Positions 1 through 5,075 are shown, counted from the stretch's first letter. The stretch is DNA of 8,176 nucleotides from Fodinibacter sp038210185 (GCA_038210185.1 JBBQWX010000184.1:1-8176), one strand, 5' to 3'. Notes: generated by a model not told the origin, from the letters alone. Numbers and translations: made by a program.

Positions 1-110
1 GCCTCGGTCTGAAGCGCATCGGCGACGTCGTCGTCAAGGAGGACCGTCCCGAGATCCGCGGGATGGTCAAGACGGTGACCCACCTGGTGGCCGTCGAGGA
101 GGTTGAGTGA
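1..110 (+). CDS. rpmD: 50S ribosomal protein L30, C-terminal part (5' end outside window)
   Basis: Partial gene that enters from the left edge. Reading from base 3, the frame gives 35 residues, beginning LGLKRIGDVVVKEDRPEIRG and ending HLVAVEEVE before TGA at 108-110. The bacterial L30 signature is visible: a short LGL-K/R-I turn, a conserved R-G-M-V segment, and a V-x-H-L-V-x-V-E-E C-terminal strand. L30 is a small (about 60 residue) protein of the large ribosomal subunit that binds 23S rRNA. Its position directly before rplO is the standard spc-operon order (rpsE-rpmD-rplO-secY). The stop codon lies two bases before the rplO ATG, and the GAGGAGG inside the L30 3' end serves as the rplO ribosome-binding site, so the two genes are almost certainly co-transcribed and translationally coupled. 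Only the C-terminal half or so is visible. Confidence 0.93.
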   Translation, partial: LGLKRIGDVVVKEDRPEIRGMVKTVTHLVAVEEVE

Positions 111-112
111 AC

Positions 113-598
113 ATGGCTGACACCACGAAGGCTGCCAAGGCTGCCGAGGGTTCCGCTGCACTGAAGGTGCACCATCTGCGCCCCGCGCCCGGTGCCAAGT
201 CCGCCAAGATCCGTGTGGGTCGTGGTGAGGGCGGGCGCCGTGGCAAGACCGCCGGTCGTGGTACCAAGGGCACCAAGGCCCGGTACCAGGTGCCGCAGGG
301 CTTCCAAGGTGGCACCACCCCGCTGCACATGCGGTTCCCGAAGCTTCGCGGCTTCAAGAACCCGTTCAAGACCGAGTACCAGGTCGTGAACCTCGAGTGG
401 CTGAGCGCGCACTACCCGACCGGTGGCGACGTGAGCATAGAGGACCTGGTCGCCAAGGGCGCGGTCCGCGACGGGCGCCTCGTGAAGGTCCTCGGCAGCG
501 GCGAGATCACGGTGGCCGTCAACGTCACGGCCAACGCGTTCTCCGGCAGCGCCAAGGAGAAGATCGAAGCAGCAGGCGGGTCGGCGACGACCGCCTGA
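113..598 (+). CDS. rplO: 50S ribosomal protein L15
   Basis: 161 residues. L15 is a late-assembly protein of the large ribosomal subunit that contacts 23S rRNA. The family core starts near residue 22 (KVHHLRPAPGAK) and continues with the Gly/Arg/Lys-rich RNA-binding segment VGRGEGGRRGKTAGRGTKGT and the conserved PQGFQGGTTPLHMRFPKLRGF block at about residues 62-82. A C-terminal alpha/beta part with GDVSIEDLVAKGAV and VKVLGSGE follows. The first 20 or so residues are an Ala/Lys-rich extension absent from the short E. coli type; such extensions occur in actinobacterial L15. ATG at 113 was chosen over an in-frame GTG at 107, because GAGGAGG at 96-102 lies 10 bases before the ATG but only 4 before the GTG. 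The gene follows rpmD by two bases, and a strong hairpin follows its stop. Identification is secure; the exact start is slightly less so. Confidence 0.96.
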   Translation: MADTTKAAKAAEGSAALKVHHLRPAPGAKSAKIRVGRGEGGRRGKTAGRGTKGTKARYQVPQGFQGGTTPLHMRFPKLRGFKNPFKTEYQVVNLEWLSAHYPTGGDVSIEDLVAKGAVRDGRLVKVLGSGEITVAVNVTANAFSGSAKEKIEAAGGSATTA

Positions 599-616
599 CG
601 CTCATTCCATGACCAT

Positions 617-666
617 GTGCCGCAGGGCAGGATCCCGGGTCTCCTCGGGATCCTGCCCTGCGGCAC
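617..666 (+). terminator. 21-bp perfect hairpin after rplO (U-tract-less terminator-like structure)
   Basis: Left arm 617-637 and right arm 646-666 are exact reverse complements (21 bp), closed by an 8-base loop (GGTCTCCT). It starts 18 bases after the rplO stop. No T-run follows, so it is not a classical intrinsic terminator, but GC-rich hairpins without U-tracts after operons are common in actinobacteria. It may end or attenuate ribosomal-protein transcription before secY, or stabilise the 3' end of the upstream mRNA. Confidence 0.65.
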
Positions 667-713
667 GCGGCGTCAGCCCCTCGATGTCGGGTGCACCGGC
701 GTCGGCGGGTATC

Positions 714-748
714 TTGTGACGGATCGTTGACGACGCGGCCACTACCCT
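714..748 (+). promoter_or_regulatory. possible secY promoter
   Basis: A TACCCT box at 743-748 fits the actinobacterial TANNNT -10 consensus and would start transcription near 755, about 15 bases before the secY GTG. The best -35-like element, TTGTGA at 714-719, is 23 bases upstream, which is too far for a standard spacer. TTGACG at 727-732 is too close. The case rests on the -10 box, on position, and on the hairpin upstream that separates secY from rplO. Weak call. Confidence 0.3.
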
Positions 749-769
749 GGCCGCACGACTGGAGGACCT

Positions 770-2083
770 GTGCTCACCGCTTTCGGACGCGCGTTCAAGA
801 CGCCCGACCTGCGCAGGAAGATTCTTTTCACGCTGTTCATCGTCGCGGTCTACCGCCTCGGCGCCCACGTGCCGACCCCGGGCGTGAGCTACCCCTTGGT
901 GCAGCAGTGCATCGGGGGAGCCGACAACACCAACGGCCTGCTCGGCCTGGTCAACCTGTTCAGCGGTGGGGCGCTGCTCCAGCTGTCGATCTTCGCGCTC
1001 GGAATCATGCCGTACATCACGGCGAGCATCATCATCCAGCTGCTGACCGTCGTCATCCCACGGTTCGAAACCCTCAAGAAGGAGGGCCAGGCCGGTCAGA
1101 CCAAGATGACGCAGTACACGCGCTACCTGACGATCGGGCTCGCGGTCCTGCAGTCCTCGACGCTGATCACCTTCGCGCAGAACCCGCAGTCGCTGTTCAA
1201 CAACCCGTCGTGCACCAACATCCTGGTCAACGACTCGGTCGTCACGATCCTCATCATGGTGCTCACCATGACCGCCGGCACCGGCATGATCATGTGGCTC
1301 GGCGAGCTCGTCACCGACAAGGGTATAGGCAACGGCATGTCGATCCTGATCTTCACCTCGATCGCCGCCGGCTTCCCGGGCTCACTGTGGGCCATCCAGC
1401 AGCGGTCCGGCTGGACCGTCTTCCTCGGCATCATCGCGATGGGGTTCGCCGTCATCTCCCTGGTCGTCTTCGTCGAGCAGAGCCAGCGCCGCATCCCCGT
1501 GCAGTACGCCAAGCGGATGGTGGGGCGGCGCGTCTACGGCGGCACGTCGACCTACATCCCGCTCAAGGTCAACATGGCCGGTGTCATCCCGGTCATCTTC
1601 GCCAGCTCGCTGCTGTCGCTGCCGATGCTGATGGCGCAGTTCCAGACCCGCTCGGACGGCACCATGCCGGGCTGGGCCGAGTGGATCAACGCCTACCTGG
1701 TACGCGGCGACCACCCTTACTACATGGCGCTCTACACCGCGCTCATCCTGTTCTTCACGTTCTTCTACGTGTCGATCACGTTCAACCCGACCGAGGTCGC
1801 CGACAACATGAAGAAGTACGGCGGCTTCATCCCGGGTATTCGAGCCGGGCGACCCACGGCCGAGTACCTCAGCTACGTCCTGACCCGGATCACCGTGCCC
1901 GGCGCGCTCTACCTCGCGCTCATCTCGCTCATCCCGCTCATTGCCCTGGTCCTCGTGGGAGCCAACCAGAACTTCCCGTTCGGCGGCACCTCGATCCTCA
2001 TCATCGTGGGTGTCGGCCTGGAGACGGTGAAGCAGATCGAGGCCCAGCTGCAGCAGCGTCACTATGAAGGGTTCCTCCGCTGA
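770..2083 (+). CDS. secY: Protein translocase channel subunit SecY
   Basis: 437 residues, the normal bacterial SecY length. It forms the membrane channel of the Sec translocon with SecE and SecG, through which SecA or ribosomes push secreted and membrane proteins. About ten hydrophobic helices are visible. TM1 is near residues 19-35; the plug/TM2 region (NGLLGLVNLFSGGALLQLSI, then FALGIMPYITASIIIQLL) lies at about 55-92; the cytoplasmic loop before the last TM pair holds NPTEVADNMKKYGGFIPGIR. Arg358 in that loop corresponds to E. coli Arg357, needed for SecA-dependent export. The C-terminus has the typical GVGLETVKQIEAQ...HYEGFLR ending. The start is GTG at 770, with GGAGG at 761-765 four bases upstream. 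Its TGA overlaps the adk ATG by one base (TGATG), so adk is translationally coupled. A 171-bp gap with a hairpin separates it from rplO, so it may have its own promoter. Confidence 0.98.
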   Translation: MLTAFGRAFKTPDLRRKILFTLFIVAVYRLGAHVPTPGVSYPLVQQCIGGADNTNGLLGLVNLFSGGALLQLSIFALGIMPYITASIIIQLLTVVIPRFETLKKEGQAGQTKMTQYTRYLTIGLAVLQSSTLITFAQNPQSLFNNPSCTNILVNDSVVTILIMVLTMTAGTGMIMWLGELVTDKGIGNGMSILIFTSIAAGFPGSLWAIQQRSGWTVFLGIIAMGFAVISLVVFVEQSQRRIPVQYAKRMVGRRVYGGTSTYIPLKVNMAGVIPVIFASSLLSLPMLMAQFQTRSDGTMPGWAEWINAYLVRGDHPYYMALYTALILFFTFFYVSITFNPTEVADNMKKYGGFIPGIRAGRPTAEYLSYVLTRITVPGALYLALISLIPLIALVLVGANQNFPFGGTSILIIVGVGLETVKQIEAQLQQRHYEGFLR

Positions 2084-2643
2084 TGCGTCTTCTCATCCTC
2101 GGGCCGCCCGGTGCCGGTAAGGGCACCCAGGCGTCCCGGATCGCCGAGTCACACGGCCTTCCCGCCATCTCCACGGGCGACATCTTCCGCGCGAACATCA
2201 AGAACGAGACCCCATTGGGGCTGCAGGTCAAGCAGATCCTCGCGTCCGGCGGCTACGTCAGCGACGACGTCACCAACGCGATCGTCGAGGACCGTCTCGC
2301 TCAGGACGACTGTGCACGGGGCTTCCTGCTCGACGGCTACCCGCGCACCCTCGCCCAGGTCGAGGCCCTCGACACCATGCTGGCGGCCCACGGCTCCTCG
2401 CTCGACCACGTGCTCGAGCTGACCGTCGACGACGACGCCGTCGTGGCGCGGCTGCTCAAGCGCGCCGAGGTCGAGGGCCGCGCCGACGACACCGAGGAGG
2501 TCATCCGCGAGCGGATGGCCATCTACCACCGCGAGACCAAGCCGCTGTCGGACACCTACCGCGGGCGTGGCCTGCTCGTCGAGGTCGACGGTCTCGGCGG
2601 GGTCGACGAGGTCACCGCGCGCATCCTCGCCGCCCTCCCCTGA
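2083..2643 (+). CDS. adk: Adenylate kinase (short-LID form)
   Basis: 186 residues. It catalyses ATP + AMP = 2 ADP in the cytoplasm. The P-loop GPPGAGKGT is at residues 7-15. The AMP-binding part includes STGDIFRANI (30-39, with Thr31 and Arg36), and GYPRT is at 85-89, with Arg88 the phosphate-contacting arginine. After the RLLKRAEVEGRADD segment (123-136), the sequence goes directly into the EEVIRERMAIYHRET helix. The long, often zinc-binding LID insert of the E. coli/Bacillus forms is therefore missing, as in the roughly 181-residue mycobacterial enzyme. The ATG overlaps the secY stop by one base, and a GAAGGG at 2066-2071 inside secY can serve as RBS. Twenty-one bases after its stop comes the first of two 62-bp palindromes, which probably ends the secY-adk transcript. 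The gene is normally followed by map; here a 1.2-kb accessory segment intervenes. Confidence 0.97.
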   Translation: MRLLILGPPGAGKGTQASRIAESHGLPAISTGDIFRANIKNETPLGLQVKQILASGGYVSDDVTNAIVEDRLAQDDCARGFLLDGYPRTLAQVEALDTMLAAHGSSLDHVLELTVDDDAVVARLLKRAEVEGRADDTEEVIRERMAIYHRETKPLSDTYRGRGLLVEVDGLGGVDEVTARILAALP

Positions 2644-2664
2644 GCCCCTGACCCACCTCTTCCA

Positions 2665-2726
2665 GTCGAGGGTAGAGAACACGCCGCGCGTCCTTCGGGG
2701 CACGCGGCGTGTTCTCTACCCTCGAC
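2665..2726 (+). repeat. 62-bp palindrome, copy 1 (5' of the DUF559 gene); terminator-like
   Basis: An almost perfect palindrome. GTCGAG at 2665 mirrors CTCGAC ending at 2726. The arms 2665-2688 and 2703-2726 pair over 24 bp without a mismatch and include the core GAGAACACGCCGCG. After one C/A mismatch (2689/2702) pairing resumes, with one G-T, and closes on a C(TTCG)G tetraloop (loop 2694-2697), the extra-stable UUCG type in RNA. There is no T-run. It sits 21 bp after adk and 31 bp before the next gene, so it can act as a terminator for adk, an operator for the next gene, or a boundary element. It has a partner of identical length at 3771-3832. Confidence 0.9.
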
Positions 2727-2757
2727 CGGTCGGTCATGGGCCTGTGGATGACGGCGG

Positions 2758-3753
2758 ATGCCGTGCGCCCGTTTGCGCGACGCTGTCACGGTGCGCCCCT
2801 CACCGCTCCCGGCCGAGCTGGGCCCTGGTCCGTTCAGCACGGCCGGGGCCCGACGCCTCGGCGTGCCTTCGGGGCGGCTGCGTCGCCATGACCTGCTGCA
2901 CCCGACTCGGGGATCCCACGCTCGGGTGGAGCCCGAGACGCTGGTCGAGCGGGCCGCAGCCTTCGCGGTGGCGATGCCGGGTGATCGAGCCTTCTCGCAC
3001 CTCACAGCGGCGCTGCTCTGGGGCTTGCCGCTGCCCGGAGCACTCGAGAAGGCGGCCACGGTCGAGGATGCCCCACTGCACGTGATCGCGCCCACGCAGG
3101 ACGGGATGGCGAAACGGAAGGGCGTCGTCGGTCACCGCGGGCTGGAGGTTCGTGCCGTCGCCGGCCCGTCGGGAGCGGGAGTGCGAGTCGTCGACGTCGC
3201 CGACACCTGGTGCGACCTGGGTGAGCTGCCACGCGGCTCGCTCTCGATCACCGACCTCGTGGTGGCGGGTGACGCCGCCGTGGCCCTGCTCGACGCCAGA
3301 TCCGGCCGGGCGGTCGGGGCCGCGGCGCTGCGGGAGTCATTGCGGGCACGCAACCGTCCGCGCGGTGCACTGGCCCTGCGGCAGGCGCTGACCCTCGTGC
3401 GCCCAGGGGTGCGGTCGCCGATGGAGAGCCGGGCCCGGCTGATGTTCGTCGACGCCGGTTTCCCCGAGCCCGAGGTCAACGCACCGGTGACCGACTCCGT
3501 GGGAGAGTGGCTGGCGGAGGGCGACCTCGTGTGGCGTCGGCAGCGTCTGGTGGGGGAGTACCAGGGCAAACACCACGCCGATCGTCATCGCCGCAGCGAC
3601 GACGCCTTCCGCAGGGGCCTGCTCGAACACAACGGCTGGCGGGTCAAGGAGCTGTGGACCGAGGATCTTCATCGAGGGCCACGGCGGCGGTGGACCCTGA
3701 CGCGCTTCGCCGAGGCACTGGACCTCGACCCCGCGACCCTGCGCATCGCCTGA
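2758..3753 (+). CDS. AbiEi-like winged-helix protein with C-terminal DUF559 (PD-(D/E)XK nuclease-like) domain
   Basis: 331 residues, not a conserved member of this operon. Residues about 15-55 (PLPAELGPGPFSTAGARRLG, then RLRRHDLLHPTRG) look like the winged-helix N-terminus of AbiEi-family antitoxin-domain proteins. Next come the SHLTAALLWGLPLP motif (80-93) and an LHVIAP...RGLEVRAV...VVDVADTWCDLGEL stretch (107-157), typical of the actinobacterial AbiEi/DUF559 family. From about 220, SPMESRARLMFVDAGFPEPEV begins an endonuclease-like domain with Glu223, Asp256 (EGDLVW), Glu267 and Gln269 (GEYQG) in the E...D...E-x-Q order of Vsr-like PD-(D/E)XK folds, followed by a basic KHHADRHRRSDDAFRR helix. 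The catalytic residues look intact, but activity, partner and substrate are unknown. No toxin gene (AbiEii) is adjacent. ATG 2758 is the first start after an in-frame stop at 2749; GTG 2791 would also leave the winged helix intact. No clear RBS. Two matching 62-bp palindromes flank it. Confidence 0.8.
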   Translation: MPCARLRDAVTVRPSPLPAELGPGPFSTAGARRLGVPSGRLRRHDLLHPTRGSHARVEPETLVERAAAFAVAMPGDRAFSHLTAALLWGLPLPGALEKAATVEDAPLHVIAPTQDGMAKRKGVVGHRGLEVRAVAGPSGAGVRVVDVADTWCDLGELPRGSLSITDLVVAGDAAVALLDARSGRAVGAAALRESLRARNRPRGALALRQALTLVRPGVRSPMESRARLMFVDAGFPEPEVNAPVTDSVGEWLAEGDLVWRRQRLVGEYQGKHHADRHRRSDDAFRRGLLEHNGWRVKELWTEDLHRGPRRRWTLTRFAEALDLDPATLRIA

Positions 3754-3770
3754 TCCGCCGACCTCGTGCG

Positions 3771-3832
3771 GTCGAGAGTGGAGAACACGCCGCTGACACG
3801 GCATCCGGCACGGCGTGTTCTCTACTGTCGAC
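3771..3832 (+). repeat. 62-bp palindrome, copy 2 (3' of the DUF559 gene)
   Basis: Same length as copy 1 (62 bp) and aligns with it without gaps. Positions 1-6, 8-9, 11-23 and 41-55 of the element are identical in both copies, as is the outer TCGAC end. The arms 3771-3792 and 3811-3832 pair over 22 positions with one G/G mismatch (3776/3827) and one G-T (3780/3823). The 18-base centre (3793-3810) shares almost nothing with copy 1 and lacks its TTCG loop. It starts 17 bp after the DUF559 stop, so it can end that transcript. It also lies 117 bp before the map ATG. No further copy was seen in the window. Confidence 0.88.
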
Positions 3833-3860
3833 GGGAAGGCGGGGCGGGGTGAGCCGAAAA

Positions 3861-3909
3861 GGGGCGGGGCAGGGCGGGGCAGGGCAGGGCAGGGCGGGGC
3901 GGGGCAGGG
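3861..3909 (+). repeat. G-rich pentamer tandem repeat (RGGGC)n, G-quadruplex-prone
   Basis: Nine consecutive pentamers of the form GGGGC or AGGGC run from 3861 to 3905, followed by AGGGA. The plus strand therefore has ten G-runs of three or four bases, separated only by C or CA, enough for two tandem three-tetrad G-quadruplexes. The tract is intergenic and ends 26 bp before the TAGGGT box that probably drives map. It cannot be coding if map starts at 3950. Confidence 0.85.
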
Positions 3910-3910
3910 A

Positions 3911-3949
3911 TGTGAGGGGCTGGACCGCTCGCCGGTAGGGTTCCACGGC
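3911..3949 (+). promoter_or_regulatory. probable map promoter giving a leaderless mRNA
   Basis: TAGGGT at 3936-3941 matches the actinobacterial -10 pattern TANNNT. Transcription would start 7-9 bases later, at about 3948-3950, on or next to the map ATG at 3950. No Shine-Dalgarno sequence lies in the 9 bases between the box and the ATG. The -35 is poor: TGTGAG at 3911-3916, spacer 19. The combination suggests a leaderless transcript, which is common in actinobacteria. Confidence 0.5.
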
Positions 3950-4804
3950 ATGGGTCTGTTCAACCGTGACCGCTGCGAGGGCAAGACACCCGAGCAGCTT
4001 GCCGGCATGCGCACCGCCGGCCTGCTCGTCGGGCGCACCCTCGAGCTGCTCCAGGCCACCGTGCGCCCCGGCATGACCACCCTCGAGCTCGACACGCTCG
4101 CCGACACCCACATCCGCGACGGCGGCGGCGTCCCCAACTTCCAGCTCGTACCCGGCTACCGGCACACGCTGTGCACGTCGGTCAACGAGGAGATCGTGCA
4201 CGGCATCCCCGGCCCGCGCGTGCTGCTCGAGGGCGACCTGCTCTCGGTCGACTGCGGTGCCCAGGTCGGGCTGTGGAACGGCGACGCCGCGATCAGCCTG
4301 GTCGTCGGCGGGCCCGACGCCGCCCGCCCCGAGGACCTCGCACTGATCGAGGACACCGAGGCCTCGCTGTGGGCGGGCATCACCGCCCTGCGCGTGGGCG
4401 AGAGCATGTATGCCGTCGGCGCGGCGGTCGAGGACAGCCTCACCGACAGCGGTGCTCGCCGCGGCTGGCAGTACGGCATCGTCGAGGACTACGTCGGCCA
4501 CGGCATCGGCACCTCGATGCACATGGACCCGCAGGTGCCCAACTACCGGGTCAGCGGCAAGGGCCCCAGAGTCGTGGACGGCACGACGATTGCCATCGAG
4601 CCGATGGTGGCGCTGGGCGACCAGGACAACATCGTGCTCGACGACGAGTGGACCGTGGTCACCCGAGACCGGTCCCGAGCCGCGCACTGGGAGCACTCGG
4701 TCGCGGCGACCGAACAGGGCCTGTGCGTGCTCACCGCGATCGACGGTGGGCAGGCACGGCTGCGCGCCCTCGGGGCGCCCTTCGCCCCCATCGACCCTGC
4801 CTGA
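3950..4804 (+). CDS. map: Methionine aminopeptidase, type I
   Basis: 284 residues. It removes the initiator methionine from new proteins in the cytoplasm when the second residue is small. The pita-bread metallopeptidase fold is recognisable, and all five metal ligands are present: Asp101 (SVDCGA), Asp112 (NGDAA), His184 (YVGHGIG), Glu217 (AIEPMV) and Glu248 (HWEHS). The catalytic His84 lies in NEEIVHGIPG. The N-terminus (KTPEQLAGMRTAGLLVGRTL) begins at the usual helix, without an SH3-binding or zinc-finger extension, so this is a plain bacterial type I enzyme. The reading frame is open back to 3815, but that stretch is the tail of a palindrome and the G-rich pentamer tract, so ATG 3950 is preferred; it is probably leaderless. 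map normally follows adk and precedes infA. Here it is separated from adk by the DUF559 segment and is followed by mutA. Confidence 0.96.
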   Translation: MGLFNRDRCEGKTPEQLAGMRTAGLLVGRTLELLQATVRPGMTTLELDTLADTHIRDGGGVPNFQLVPGYRHTLCTSVNEEIVHGIPGPRVLLEGDLLSVDCGAQVGLWNGDAAISLVVGGPDAARPEDLALIEDTEASLWAGITALRVGESMYAVGAAVEDSLTDSGARRGWQYGIVEDYVGHGIGTSMHMDPQVPNYRVSGKGPRVVDGTTIAIEPMVALGDQDNIVLDDEWTVVTRDRSRAAHWEHSVAATEQGLCVLTAIDGGQARLRALGAPFAPIDPA

Positions 4805-4818
4805 GCCACCGGGCGACC

Positions 4819-4858
4819 GACCGGCCGACCGGCCGACCGGCCGACCGGGCGACCGGCC
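4819..4858 (+). repeat. 8-bp tandem repeat GACCGGCC, five units
   Basis: Five head-to-tail units occur at 4819, 4827, 4835, 4843 and 4851. Four are exact GACCGGCC; the fourth reads GACCGGGC. A partial unit (GGGCGACC, 4811-4818) precedes them. The array begins 14 bp after the map stop and is non-coding. Each unit contains the GGCC palindrome, so slipped or hairpin structures are possible. Confidence 0.85.
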
Positions 4859-4880
4859 GTTCGGCGCCTCCGATGGCGCG

Positions 4881-4896
4881 CCCGCCTCAGGGCGGG
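4881..4896 (+). terminator. small GC hairpin after map (weak terminator candidate)
   Basis: CCCGCC (4881-4886) pairs with GGCGGG (4891-4896) around a TCAG loop, giving a 6-bp all-GC stem. It lies 77 bp after the map stop and before the presumed mutA promoter. There is no T-run. Another short GCGCC/GGCGC stem lies just upstream at about 4865-4879. Short GC stems are frequent by chance at this base composition, so this is only a candidate for the end of the map transcript. Confidence 0.3.
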
Positions 4897-4914
4897 GCAC
4901 CACGTCCCACCTCC

Positions 4915-4945
4915 TGGTGAGCCCCCCGAGCGACACCACTAGGCT
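4915..4945 (+). promoter_or_regulatory. probable mutA-mutB promoter
   Basis: TAGGCT at 4940-4945 is a good actinobacterial -10 (TANNNT). The upstream TGGTGA at 4915-4920 is a weak -35 with a 19-base spacer, the same arrangement as at the proposed map promoter. Transcription would start near 4952 and leave a leader of about 124 nt before the mutA ATG. It is the only convincing -10 box noticed in the 271-bp map-mutA gap. Confidence 0.45.
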
Positions 4946-4951
4946 GTCCGC

Positions 4952-5075
4952 ACGGGCTCGTCAGGGGCCTGCCCCGACCACGTCCGGCCCCCACGAGCCG
5001 GAACCAGGTGGCCGGGTGCGTGGCACGGGCGGCCGCGCCGGCACCGCTGCCGGGCGCCGTCGGAAAGGGAGCACG
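4952..5075 (+). other. mutA 5' leader with two predicted hairpins
   Basis: Non-coding stretch between the presumed start of transcription and mutA. TCCGGC (4983-4988) pairs with GCCGGA (4997-5002). GCGCCGGCA (5035-5043) pairs with TGCCGG-CGC (5048-5057, one bulged G at 5054) around a CCGC loop, ending 4 bases before the GGAAAGGGAG ribosome-binding site (5062-5071). No cobalamin-riboswitch B12 box or core was recognised. Whether these stems regulate mutA is unknown; at this GC content stems of this size can arise by chance. Confidence 0.35.

Noticed and set aside
691..2067. 458-codon plus-strand open frame overlapping secY in another frame
   Set aside because: Its translation is Arg/His/Pro/Ala-rich with no family resemblance, while the overlapping frame encodes an unmistakable SecY. 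Such shadow frames are expected at this GC content.
2567..3085. Short overlapping frames (for example 2567-3085 plus, 2556-3095 minus) around the adk/DUF559 gap as small genes
   Set aside because: They read through the palindrome, lack plausible ribosome-binding sites and give compositionally biased peptides with no recognisable motif.
2665..3832. Classical insertion sequence or composite transposon
   Set aside because: No transposase gene, no clear target-site duplication outside the palindromes, and the flanking repeats are themselves palindromes rather than terminal inverted repeats.
2665..3832. CRISPR array
   Set aside because: Only two repeat copies about 1.1 kb apart, with a gene rather than spacers between them.
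3815..3949. 45-codon N-terminal extension of map
   Set aside because: It would translate the palindrome tail and the G-rich pentamer repeat into low-complexity Gly/Arg/Ala sequence; the promoter box lies inside it, and MetAP proteins of this type begin near ATG 3950.
4410..5075. N-terminal extension of mutA across the end of map
   Set aside because: The extension reads Ser/Arg/Pro-rich out-of-frame map sequence; ATG 5076 has a proper ribosome-binding site and starts the family-like protein.
4805..5075. Cobalamin riboswitch upstream of mutA
   Set aside because: No B12-box or the conserved core around it was recognisable on the plus strand, although B12 control would make sense here.
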